In this document: in pieces, positions 17,712 through 25,899 of the stretch
How positions within the stretch are numbered: the stretch's first letter is position 1
Layout of the letters: every line of letters starts with the position of its first letter
NCBI RefSeq assembly: GCF_902859705.1
Contig: NZ_CADIJO010000024.1
Location: forward strand, 27,319-91,318
Reading direction: 5' to 3'
DNA from: Achromobacter deleyi
Lineage (GTDB): Bacteria; Pseudomonadota; Gammaproteobacteria; Burkholderiales; Burkholderiaceae_B
Length of the DNA stretch: 64,000 nucleotides
Notes under the pieces: generated by a model
Told to the model about the DNA's origin: nothing
What the model saw: only the letters and a program-made list of their open reading frames with translations
Database searches by the model: none
Translations under genes and position numbers: made by a program

Positions 17712-19364
17712 TCAGGCTCCCTGACGCGCCAGGGGCCGGCCGCCGACCATCGTGCCCAGCACGGCAATGTCCTTCAGGCTTTCGGGCGGCACGGTCAGGG
17801 GATCGTCCTGCAACACGCAGAAGTCGGCCTGTTTGCCCACTTCGATGGACCCGACCAGATGATCCAGGTGCAGCGTGTAGGCGGCGCCCAGCGTAATGGC
17901 GTGCAATGCCGCATCGACGCTGATGCGTTCGGATTCGCCCAGCACGCGGCCCGACGCGGTCTGGCGATTGACGGCGCACCAGGCGGTGAACAGCGGCCCG
18001 AGCGGCGTGATGGGCGCATCGGAATGGATGCCGAACGGCACCCCGGCGCGCATCGCCGACGCGCAGGCATCCATACGATTGGCGCGGTCCGGGCCCATGG
18101 TCAGCGCGTGGTGGGCGTCGCCCCAGTAGAAGATGTGATTGGCGAACAGGTTGACGCACAGCCCCAGGCTGGCCATGCGCCGGAACTGCGCGGCGTCCGC
18201 CATCTGGCAGTGCTGCAAGGTGTGGCGGTGATCCGGCCGCGGGCTGCGGCGCAGCGCGCGGTCGATGGCGTCGATGGCGCGTTCGGTGGCCTCGTCGCCA
18301 TTGGTGTGGATGTGCAGCTGCACGCCGGCATCGTGATAGGCCTGCACCAGCGCATCCAGCTCGGCCGGCGCGATCACCCAGATGCCGTTGGCCGCACCGT
18401 TGTAGTAGCCCGGCCAGCGCAGCCGCGCCGTGAAGCCCTGGATGGACCCGTCCACCACCAGCTTGACCATGCCCAGGTGCAGCTTGCCGTGGTTCAGGCG
18501 GCGCGCGGTTTCCAGCCGCGCCAGGCAGGCCGCCGGGTCGCCCGCGAAGGCCAGCGCCGATGCCGCCGGCACGATCCGCACCGGATAATCCGGCTCGGCC
18601 GTGACCCGCGCCAGGGTGGCCAGGCCGTCGTCGCCCAGTTCGTTGACCAGGTCGGTGGCGGTGGTCACGCCGGCCCATTGCGCCACCTGGCCGAACAGCC
18701 GCAGGCCGTCTTCCGACAAGCCCACCGTGCGGAACGGGCTGCCGATCAGGCGCATCACCGGGAACATGGCGGCGAACTCGCACAGTTCGCCGTTGGGGGT
18801 GCCGTCGTCGAACCGGCTGATGCCTTCGATATCGGTATCGCGGTCAATGCCGGCCCGTGCCAGCATCGGCGTGTTCACGTTCATCAGGTGCATGCTGGCG
18901 TGCATCACCACCACCGGCCGTTCGGCCGACACGGCGTCCAGGTCGCGCACGCTCATGCGCTGGCCGCCGAAGAAGATCGGGTCAAAGCCCCAGCCGATCA
19001 GGGTTTCGCCCTTGGCCAGGCCCTGGCCGAATTCGCGCAGGCGGGCCGCCACGGCATCGAAACTCTTCAGGCCCGGCCACAGGCGGCCGTCCGGCCCGCG
19101 GCGGTCGTAGAAGCCCACATAGGCGAACTTCCACATGCCGCCTTCAGGCAGATGGCAATGCCCTTCCACCAGCCCCGGCATCAGCACCTGGCCGGCGTAG
19201 CGCTCGTCCAGGTCGGCCGGCCCCCAGCCTGTCAGGTCATCCAGGCTGCCCACGCCCAGAATGCGGCCCTCGCGCACCGCCACGTGCGTGGCGCGCGGCT
19301 GGGCCGGATTCATGGTCAGGATGCTGCGGGCGGAATAGATCGTGGTGCGGGGGGCAACGGACAT
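17712..19364 (-). CDS. YtcJ-like amidohydrolase (Amidohydrolase_3)
   Basis: The 550-residue amidohydrolase-superfamily enzyme shows metal-binding H-C-H at 69-71 in PGLVEGHCHLPEGG, the central LHIHTNGDEATERAID and HTLQHCQMAD motifs, and GIHSDAPITPLGPL, which carries the catalytic Asp. The tail (VGSIEVGKQADFCVLQDDPL) is the usual composite-domain closing strand. No signal peptide is seen, so it is cytoplasmic and acts after uptake. AAGGAG lies 7 bases before the ATG. It is 25 bases downstream of a complete peptide-type ABC importer and directly followed by a metallochaperone-type GTPase. Substrate unknown: an amide or N-acylated amine is likely, and a taurine conjugate is possible given its place between xsc-pta and tauXY. 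Confidence 0.82.
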   Translation of the reverse strand: MSVAPRTTIYSARSILTMNPAQPRATHVAVREGRILGVGSLDDLTGWGPADLDERYAGQVLMPGLVEGHCHLPEGGMWKFAYVGFYDRRGPDGRLWPGLKSFDAVAARLREFGQGLAKGETLIGWGFDPIFFGGQRMSVRDLDAVSAERPVVVMHASMHLMNVNTPMLARAGIDRDTDIEGISRFDDGTPNGELCEFAAMFPVMRLIGSPFRTVGLSEDGLRLFGQVAQWAGVTTATDLVNELGDDGLATLARVTAEPDYPVRIVPAASALAFAGDPAACLARLETARRLNHGKLHLGMVKLVVDGSIQGFTARLRWPGYYNGAANGIWVIAPAELDALVQAYHDAGVQLHIHTNGDEATERAIDAIDRALRRSPRPDHRHTLQHCQMADAAQFRRMASLGLCVNLFANHIFYWGDAHHALTMGPDRANRMDACASAMRAGVPFGIHSDAPITPLGPLFTAWCAVNRQTASGRVLGESERISVDAALHAITLGAAYTLHLDHLVGSIEVGKQADFCVLQDDPLTVPPESLKDIAVLGTMVGGRPLARQGA

Positions 19365-19389
19365 CGGGACTCCTTCGGTTGGGGCGGCG

Positions 19390-20397
19390 TCACGCCTGCA
19401 GCGGCGAGACGGCGGCGCCGTGACGGGATTCGACGAAATGGCAGGCCACGTGGTGGCCGGGCGCGGCCTCGCGCAGCGGCGGCTCCTGGGCGGCGCACAA
19501 CGGCTGCGCCACCGGGCAGCGCCCCGCGAAACGGCAGCCGGGCGGCGGGTTCACCGGGCTGGGCGGATCACCCGTCAGACGTACCCGGCGCGCTGCCGCA
19601 TCGCGCCCGCCCTTCACCGTGGGCACGGCCGACATCAAGGCCACGCTGTACGGGTGCAGCGGCCGCGAAAAGAACGCCTGCCGCGTGGCCCGCTCGATGA
19701 TCTTGCCCAGGTACATCACGGCGATGTCGTCGCAGACGTGTTCCACCACCGCCATGTCGTGCGAGATGAACAGGAACGACTGCGACTGCTCGCGCTGGAT
19801 GCGCCGCAACAGATTCAGAATCTGCGCACGAATGGCGATGTCCAGCGCCGATACCGGCTCGTCGCACACGATCAGGTCCGGCGCGCTGGCCAGCGCCCGC
19901 GCGATGTTCAGCCGCTGGCGCTGGCCGCCCGAGAACTGGTGCGGATACAGCTGGCGCTGCTCGGGCCGCAGACCGACCAGTTCGAACATCAGCGCCACGC
20001 GCGCCTCGCGGCCGCCGGGCGGGTCGATGTGCATCAGGTCCAGCGGCGCACGCACGATGTCGCCGGCGCGCTGGCGCGGATTCAACGACGAATACGGGTC
20101 CTGGAACACCAGTTGCAGACGCCGCCGCATGCGCCGCAGCGCCGTACCGCGCAGGGCCGTCAGGTCGGTGCCGTCGAATTCGATGCGCCCGCCGGTGGGG
20201 TCTGCCAGCCGCAGCACCGACAGCGCCGTGGTGGTCTTGCCCGACCCCGATTCGCCCACGATCGCCAGCGTGCGGCCGCGCGCGAGATCGAACGACACGC
20301 CGTCCACCGCGCGCACCACGGCCTGGCCGCCGATGGGAAAGTGCACGGCCAGGTCGCGCACCGACAGCAAGGGGGAAGATTGCGGCTGCGCGGTCAT
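19390..20397 (-). CDS. Peptide/nickel-type ABC transporter ATPase (DppF/OppF-like)
   Basis: The 335-residue ATPase has Walker A GESGSGKTT (about 54-62), signature FSGGQRQR, Walker B LIVCDEPVSALD and the switch His in FISHDMAVVEH. The oligopeptide C-terminal domain ends with the cysteine cluster CRFAGRCPVAQPLC. The start at 20397 overlaps the stop of the partner ATPase (ATGA) and has GGAGG 5 bases upstream, so the ATG at 20418 is rejected. It is the last gene of a five-gene importer operon. It imports peptides or other amide-bearing solutes; the true ligand is unknown. Confidence 0.9.
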   Translation of the reverse strand: MTAQPQSSPLLSVRDLAVHFPIGGQAVVRAVDGVSFDLARGRTLAIVGESGSGKTTTALSVLRLADPTGGRIEFDGTDLTALRGTALRRMRRRLQLVFQDPYSSLNPRQRAGDIVRAPLDLMHIDPPGGREARVALMFELVGLRPEQRQLYPHQFSGGQRQRLNIARALASAPDLIVCDEPVSALDIAIRAQILNLLRRIQREQSQSFLFISHDMAVVEHVCDDIAVMYLGKIIERATRQAFFSRPLHPYSVALMSAVPTVKGGRDAAARRVRLTGDPPSPVNPPPGCRFAGRCPVAQPLCAAQEPPLREAAPGHHVACHFVESRHGAAVSPLQA

Positions 20398-21392
20398 GCG
20401 GCCTCCGGATAGAGCCAACAGGCCACCGCATGGCCGTCGCCCACGGCGGCCATGGGCGGAAATTCATTGCGGCAACGCGCCAGCGCGCGATTGCAGCGGT
20501 CCTGGAAGGGGCAGCCTTCGCCGCGCTCCCACACCGACGGCACCACGCCGGGAATCTCCGGCAGGTCGGGCCGGTGCGCGCTGGGCGTGCGATCCAGTTC
20601 GGGCAGGCAGGCGATCAGCCCCTGCGTATACGGGTGGCGCGGCTGCGCCAGGATCTGGCCCACGTCGCCCTGCTCCACCACCCGCCCGCCATACATCACC
20701 GCCACCCGGTCGGCCATCTCGGACACCGCGCCCATGTCGTGCGTGATCATCAGCACCGCGGTGCCCCGGCGCGCCTGCTGTTCGCGCAGCAGGTCGAAGA
20801 TCTGCGCCTGCACGGTGACGTCCAGCGCGGTGGTGGGTTCGTCGGCGATCAGCACTTCGGGATCGCAAGCCAGGGCGATGGCGATCATCACCCGTTGCCG
20901 CATGCCGCCGGACAGCTGGTGCGGGTAGTCGTCCACCCGTCGCTCCGGCAAAGGAATGCCTACCGACCGCAGCATGCCGATGGCGCGTTCGCGTGCCTCG
21001 GTCTTGCCCAGCCCCTGGTGCTGGCGCAGCGGCTCGGCGATCTGGTCGCCCACCGTGTAGACGGGGTTCAGCGCCGTCATCGGTTCCTGGAAGATCATCG
21101 AGATATCGTTCCCCCGCACCCGCCGCATGGCCTCGTCGCCATACGAGGCCAGGTCGGCGCCGCGCAGCCGCACGTGGCCGGCGCCAATGCGCGCCAGCGG
21201 CGGAATCAGCCGCATGATGGCCAGCGCCGTCATGCTCTTGCCGCAACCGGATTCGCCCACCAGGCACAGCGTTTCGCCGGGCCGCAGGTCGAAGCTGACG
21301 CCGCTGAGCACTTCGGCGGTGCGGCCGCGGGTGCGAAATTCCAGGCTCAGGCCGTCCACTTGCAGCACGGGCAGTTGATCGGCGGCGTTCAT
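20394..21392 (-). CDS. Peptide/nickel-type ABC transporter ATPase (DppD/OppD-like)
   Basis: The 332-residue ATPase has Walker [11 protein letters not shown]-loop [20 protein letters not shown], signature LSGGMRQR, Walker [19 protein letters not shown] and switch His ITHDMGAV. The C-terminal cysteines [14 protein letters not shown] are typical of the DppD side of the heterodimer. It starts at 21392 by ATGA overlap with the permease stop and overlaps the next ATPase by 4 bases. The longer open frame to 21500 is a shadow within the permease gene. Confidence 0.9.
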   Translation of the reverse strand: MNAADQLPVLQVDGLSLEFRTRGRTAEVLSGVSFDLRPGETLCLVGESGCGKSMTALAIMRLIPPLARIGAGHVRLRGADLASYGDEAMRRVRGNDISMIFQEPMTALNPVYTVGDQIAEPLRQHQGLGKTEARERAIGMLRSVGIPLPERRVDDYPHQLSGGMRQRVMIAIALACDPEVLIADEPTTALDVTVQAQIFDLLREQQARRGTAVLMITHDMGAVSEMADRVAVMYGGRVVEQGDVGQILAQPRHPYTQGLIACLPELDRTPSAHRPDLPEIPGVVPSVWERGEGCPFQDRCNRALARCRNEFPPMAAVGDGHAVACWLYPEAA

Positions 21393-22294
21393 GCGCGCCC
21401 CCGCGAATTCGGATTGAGCGCGTCGTTCAGGCCGTCGCCGATCAGGCTGACTGCCAGCACCGTCACGAAGATGGCCGCGCCCGGCAGCGTCACCGCCCAC
21501 CAGGCCGCCAGGATGTATGGCCGGTTGCTGCCGATCATCAGGCCCCAGCTCATGACGTTGGGGTCGCCCAGCCCCAGGAACGACAGGCCGGCCTCGAACA
21601 GGATCGCGGTGCCGATGGCCAGCGTGGCCGATACGATCAGCGGCGCCAGCGCGTTGGGCAGAATCACGCGCCAGATGATGCGTGCGTTGCTGGCGCCGAT
21701 CACCCTTTCGGCCAGCACGTATTCGCGCCGCTTGAGCCGCAGGAATTCGCCGCGCGCCAAGCGCGCGGTGCCGGTCCAGCTGACCACGCCGATGGCCACC
21801 GCGATGGTCGCCAGCGATGGGCTGAACAGGGTCACCAGCACCATGGCGAACAGCAGCGCCGGCAGCACCTGGAAGAATTCCGTGATGCGCATCAGCGTTT
21901 CATCGACCCAGCCGCCGTAGTAGCCGGCCAGCGCGCCGACCGTCACGCCGATGGCCATGGACAGCACCGCCGCCACCACGCCGACCAGCAAGGTGGCGCG
22001 GCCGCCATAGACCATGCCGGTCAGCACGTCGCGGCCCAGGTAGTCGGACCCCAGCCACAGCTCGCCGCCGGGCGGGTCCATGGGCGCGCTGACGATCTCG
22101 AACGGGTCCGCCTGCATCAGCGCCGGGCCGAACAGCGTCACCGCCAGAATGACGGCCAACAGCAGCACGCCGAGCATGGCGCCCGGATTGCGCGCGAATA
22201 CCCGCAGCGCTTCGTACGAGGGCCGCGCCGGCGCCTTGCGCGGCGCGGTGGCCAAGGTGGCGCTGGCGGGGACGGCAACAGGGGCTTGGCTCAT
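21389..22294 (-). CDS. Peptide/nickel-type ABC transporter permease (DppC-like)
   Basis: The 301-residue permease has an N-terminal OppC-type segment with a first hydrophobic helix (about 40-60), then five more, and the LGSDYLGRDVLTGMVYGGR motif usual in DppC. The coupling-loop region is EYVLAERVIGASNARIIWRVILPN. The start at 22294 overlaps the stop of the other permease (ATGA). The frame is open upstream as far as 23491, but that extension overlaps the first permease and is not coding. Confidence 0.9.
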   Translation of the reverse strand: MSQAPVAVPASATLATAPRKAPARPSYEALRVFARNPGAMLGVLLLAVILAVTLFGPALMQADPFEIVSAPMDPPGGELWLGSDYLGRDVLTGMVYGGRATLLVGVVAAVLSMAIGVTVGALAGYYGGWVDETLMRITEFFQVLPALLFAMVLVTLFSPSLATIAVAIGVVSWTGTARLARGEFLRLKRREYVLAERVIGASNARIIWRVILPNALAPLIVSATLAIGTAILFEAGLSFLGLGDPNVMSWGLMIGSNRPYILAAWWAVTLPGAAIFVTVLAVSLIGDGLNDALNPNSRGRA

Positions 22295-23259
22295 GAGGTT
22301 TTGATCCTGGGGTCGATCAGCCGGTAGGCCAGGTCGGTCAGCTGGTTCATCACCACCACCAGCAACGAGGCAAAGAGCAGGATGCCGAGCAAGGTCGGAT
22401 AGTCGCGCCGCAGCACGGAATCGAAGGCCAGGCGGCCCAGTCCGGGCCAGTTGAAAACCGTTTCCACGAGAATGGCGCCGGCCAGCACGTTGCCGAACTG
22501 CAGCCCCAGCATGGTCACCACCGGCAGCACGCCGTTGCGCAGCGCGTGCTTGTACAGCACCGTGCGCTCGGGCAGCCCCTTGGCGCGGGCCGTGCGGATG
22601 TAGTCGGCCGACAGCGCATCCATCACGCTGGCGCGCGCCAGCCGGCTGTATTGCGCCAGGTACACGAAGGCCAGCGTGAAGGCCGGCAGCACCAGGTGGT
22701 GCAGCACGTCCAGCGCGCCGGCCCAGCCGCCATCGGGCCCGCCCGCCGAGCGCATGTCGGACACCGGAAACCACGGCAGCGCCGACGCGAACAGAATGAT
22801 GAGGATGATCCCCGTCCAGAACACCGGCGCCGAATAACCCACGATGGACAGCAGCGTGATGCCCTGCGACAACGGCCCGTTGGGCTTGCGCGCGGCCAGC
22901 GTGCCCAGCAGCGTGCCCGCCACGAACGCGCTGGCCACCGACGTCACCACCAGCAGCAGCGTGGCCGGCACGCGTTCCCAGATCAGCTGGGCCACCGGCA
23001 GGTTGAAAAAATAGGAATAGCCCAGGTCGCCCCGCACGACATGCGACAGGTACAGGCCCAGTTGTGCCAGGAAGGGCCGGTCCAGCCCGTACTGGGTGCG
23101 CAGCTGGGCGCGCAGTTCCTCGCTGATGCCGCCCATGGACCCGGCGATGGTTTCCACCGGATCGCCCGGCGAAATGTGGATCAACAGGAAGTTCAGCGTC
23201 ACCACCGCCAGCAACAGCAGCACGGCATAGGCGAGCCGACGCGAGAGATATCGCAGCAT
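22291..23259 (-). CDS. Peptide/nickel-type ABC transporter permease (DppB-like)
   Basis: The 322-residue permease begins MLRYLSRRLAYAVLLLLAVV, followed by the DppB hallmark ISPGDPVETIAG and LGLDRP-like loop (YGLDRPFLAQLGLYL). It contains the EAA-type loop DYIRTARAKGLPERTVLYKHALRN split by the membrane helices. GGGAG lies 6 bases before the start. It sits 11 bases downstream of the binding-protein gene. Together with the DppC-like protein it forms the membrane channel. Confidence 0.9.
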   Translation of the reverse strand: MLRYLSRRLAYAVLLLLAVVTLNFLLIHISPGDPVETIAGSMGGISEELRAQLRTQYGLDRPFLAQLGLYLSHVVRGDLGYSYFFNLPVAQLIWERVPATLLLVVTSVASAFVAGTLLGTLAARKPNGPLSQGITLLSIVGYSAPVFWTGIILIILFASALPWFPVSDMRSAGGPDGGWAGALDVLHHLVLPAFTLAFVYLAQYSRLARASVMDALSADYIRTARAKGLPERTVLYKHALRNGVLPVVTMLGLQFGNVLAGAILVETVFNWPGLGRLAFDSVLRRDYPTLLGILLFASLLVVVMNQLTDLAYRLIDPRIKTS

Positions 23260-23270
23260 GTCGGCTCCCG

Positions 23271-24848
23271 CTATTGCAGATAGGTGTCGTCCAGCGGCGA
23301 CAGCACGCCCCAGATACCTTCGGGCAGGCCATGCACCTTCTTGGACGACAGCGTGTGATACGGAATGACGGTGAGGAAGTCGATCGGCAGGTCTGCGGTG
23401 ACCTGTTGCTGGAACTCGGCGTACAGCGCACGGCGCTTGGCCTCGTCGGTTTCGGTGCCGGCCTGCGCCAGCACGGCGTCGACCTTGGCATTCTTGTACG
23501 ACTGCGTGTTGGTCCAGATGATGTCGCGGATATTGCTGGACAGGTAGGTACGGTGCACGCCGATCACCGGGTCACCCCAGTTGAAGACGATGTCGGTGGT
23601 CATGTCGAAGTCATGGCTGGCGATGCGCTTGGCCCAGGTCGGAAAATCCGGCGACGCACGCACCTGTACGGTCACGCCCACCTTCTTCAACTGGCTGCGC
23701 AGGTATTCGGCCACGTTCTTGCCCTGCACATCGCTGCCCGGCATGTAGTCCACCGTCAGCGACAGGCGTTCGCCCTTGCCGTCTTTCTTGAAGCCGGCCT
23801 CGTCCAGCAGCTGCTCGGCCTTTTTCGGGTCCAGCGGATACTTCTTCAGGTCCTGCGTGGCGAACGGGCTGGAGGCCACGATCGGGCCGTCCGCCGGCTT
23901 GGCGAAGCCGGCGTTCAGGGCCTTGGTGATGAAGTTCTTGTCGATGGCGTAGGCAATGGCCTGCCGCACCCGCACGTCGTCCAGCGGCTTGCGCGCGGTG
24001 TTGAACGCCAGCCAGCTGAGCGCGCCGATGCCTTCGTAGCCGCGGCTGCTCATCGTGATGCCGGGGTTGTCCTTGGCGCGCCGCAAAATGGTGGGTTCGG
24101 ACATGAACGGCAACGCGCCGACCTCGCCGCGTTCCAGCCCGATCAGCAGGTTGGTGGCGTCGGGGTTGATCTTGACCACCACGCGATCCAGGTAGGGCTT
24201 GCCGGGCAGGAAGAACTTGTCGAAGCGCTCCAGCACGATCTCCTGCCCGGGCTTGAATTCCTTCAGCTTGAACGGGCCCGACCCGACCACGTCGGCGGAA
24301 TTGCGCGGATGGTTCTTCAGGTCCTGCCCATCGCCATAGATGTGCTTGGGCAGCACCGGCATCAGGGCCGGCGACAGCGCCAGCAGAATCGCCGGGTGCG
24401 GCTGGCTCATGCGCAGCACGGCCGTGTAGGGGTCGGGCGTGTCCACGCTTTCGACGGGCGCGAACATGCTCTGGAACGGATGGTTCTGCTTGACCGCCAT
24501 GACCGAAAACGCCACGTCCGCGGACGTCACCGGCTGGCCGTCATGGAACACCGCGTCGTGGCGCAGGTGCAGCGTCAGCGACTTGGCATCGGGCGCCAGT
24601 TCCCACGACTGCGCCAGGTAGGGCTGCGGCTTCCAGTCGGCGTCGTAGCGCAAGGGGCTGGCGAACAGCTGGGCGCTGGGCAGCGCGGTGGCGATGCCCG
24701 ATTGCACCGCGCCATTCAAATGCCGCGGCACCTGCGTCGAGCCGATGACCAACGTGCCGCCCGGCTTGGGCGCATCGGCGGCCTGTGCGCCGGACAGCAA
24801 CGCCAGTGCCGTCATGACCGTGGCCAAACCCCATCGTGCGCTGCGCAT
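23271..24848 (-). CDS. Peptide/nickel-type ABC transporter substrate-binding protein
   Basis: The 525-residue SBP_bac_5 family protein has a signal peptide (cleavage expected after AQA, residue 23). Typical motifs are the KSLTLHLRHDAVFHDGQPVT stretch, VGSGPFKLKEF, and VRQAIAYAIDK. Such proteins capture peptides, nickel chelates, opines or other amide compounds in the periplasm. GGGGGTG precedes the start. It is the first gene of the importer and lies 127 bases downstream of pta on the same strand; that gap contains TTGACT as a possible -35 but no convincing -10. The ligand cannot be read from sequence. Confidence 0.88.
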   Translation of the reverse strand: MRSARWGLATVMTALALLSGAQAADAPKPGGTLVIGSTQVPRHLNGAVQSGIATALPSAQLFASPLRYDADWKPQPYLAQSWELAPDAKSLTLHLRHDAVFHDGQPVTSADVAFSVMAVKQNHPFQSMFAPVESVDTPDPYTAVLRMSQPHPAILLALSPALMPVLPKHIYGDGQDLKNHPRNSADVVGSGPFKLKEFKPGQEIVLERFDKFFLPGKPYLDRVVVKINPDATNLLIGLERGEVGALPFMSEPTILRRAKDNPGITMSSRGYEGIGALSWLAFNTARKPLDDVRVRQAIAYAIDKNFITKALNAGFAKPADGPIVASSPFATQDLKKYPLDPKKAEQLLDEAGFKKDGKGERLSLTVDYMPGSDVQGKNVAEYLRSQLKKVGVTVQVRASPDFPTWAKRIASHDFDMTTDIVFNWGDPVIGVHRTYLSSNIRDIIWTNTQSYKNAKVDAVLAQAGTETDEAKRRALYAEFQQQVTADLPIDFLTVIPYHTLSSKKVHGLPEGIWGVLSPLDDTYLQ

Positions 24849-24975
24849 CTTTCACCCCCTGGTTTTGAGCTGGCCGTTAAGAAGCGGCCTTGGCGTTAGC
24901 CTAGTCAACCCCAGGGCCTGCCCTTAGTACCAAACCGGTGGACTCGTTGGTGCCAGGCGCAGGCCGGCGCCGCCC

Positions 24976-25896
24976 TCACCCCGCCAGCGCGCGGGCATGC
25001 AGCACGGCCACCGCGCAGCTGTTGACGCGGGCCTCGACCGAATCCGAGCGGCTGGTCAGCAGCACCGGCACGCGCGTGCCCAGCACCAGCCCGGCCGTGC
25101 CGGCGCCTGCCAGCCAGGTCAGTTCCTTGTAGAGCATGTTGCCAGCCTCGATGTCGGGCACCAGCAGGATGTCGGCATCGCCCGCCACCGGCGACACGAT
25201 GCCCTTCTGCTCGGCCGCCAGCCGCGATATGGCGTTGTCGAACGCCAAGGGGCCGTCGATCTCGCCGCCGCGAATCTGCTGGCGATCGGCCATCTTGGAC
25301 AGCGCCGCCGCATCCAGCGTGGCGGGCATGGCGGGGTTGACGGATTCGGTGGCGCACAGCACCGCCACCTTGGGCCGCGCCACGCCCAGGGCGCGCGCCA
25401 GGTCGATGGCGTTCTGGGCGATGTCGGCCTTTTCTGCCAGCGTGGGCGCGATGTTGACGGCGGCATCCGTCAGGATGAAAAGCTTGGCGTACGCCGCCAC
25501 CGACATGACAAAGGCATGGCTGATGCGCCGGCCGGTGCGCAGGCCGGACTCGCGTGCCACCACCGCCGACATGAAGTGGTCGGTGTGCAGGCTGCCCTTC
25601 ATCAACATGCCCGCCTTGCCGTCGCGCGCCAGGGCCGCCGCCACTGCGGCAGCCTGGCGTTCGTCATCAGGCGTATCGATGATTTCCAGCGAGCCGGCGC
25701 GCAGGCCCATGTCGGCCATCAGCGCGGCCAGCCGGGCCGCCGGCCCGACCAGCAACGGCTCGATGTAGCCGGCGTCTTGCGCCTGCACCGCCGCGCCCAG
25801 GCTGGCCGCGCACAGCGGATAGGCCACCGCCGTGCGCACCCGCCCGGCCGACAGCGCCGCGGCCCGCAGCGGCTCGAACAAGCGGTCGGCGGCCAT
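24976..25896 (-). CDS. pta: Phosphate acetyltransferase (short PTA/PTB type)
   Basis: The 306-residue enzyme is of the phosphotransacetylase/phosphotransbutyrylase family, shown by GKAGMLMKGSLHTDHFMSAV, RRISHAFVMSV, ILTDAAVNIAPTLAEKADI and the DADILLVPDIEAGNMLYKEL region. Adjacent to xsc it should convert acetyl phosphate, the Xsc product, to acetyl-CoA. It starts 3 bases after the xsc stop and has no strong ribosome site of its own, which suggests translational coupling. The xsc-pta pair is a well-known arrangement in sulfonate degraders. It is shorter than housekeeping Pta and lacks extra N-terminal domains. Confidence 0.88.
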   Translation of the reverse strand: MAADRLFEPLRAAALSAGRVRTAVAYPLCAASLGAAVQAQDAGYIEPLLVGPAARLAALMADMGLRAGSLEIIDTPDDERQAAAVAAALARDGKAGMLMKGSLHTDHFMSAVVARESGLRTGRRISHAFVMSVAAYAKLFILTDAAVNIAPTLAEKADIAQNAIDLARALGVARPKVAVLCATESVNPAMPATLDAAALSKMADRQQIRGGEIDGPLAFDNAISRLAAEQKGIVSPVAGDADILLVPDIEAGNMLYKELTWLAGAGTAGLVLGTRVPVLLTSRSDSVEARVNSCAVAVLHARALAG

Positions 25897-25899
25897 GGT

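Noticed and set aside
21389..23491. A 700-codon frame that could fuse the two peptide permeases or an upstream domain to the DppC-like protein
   Set aside because: Only the last 301 codons encode a permease. The upstream part overlaps the DppB-like gene in another frame and lacks similarity; the ATGA overlap at 22291-22294 fixes the real start.
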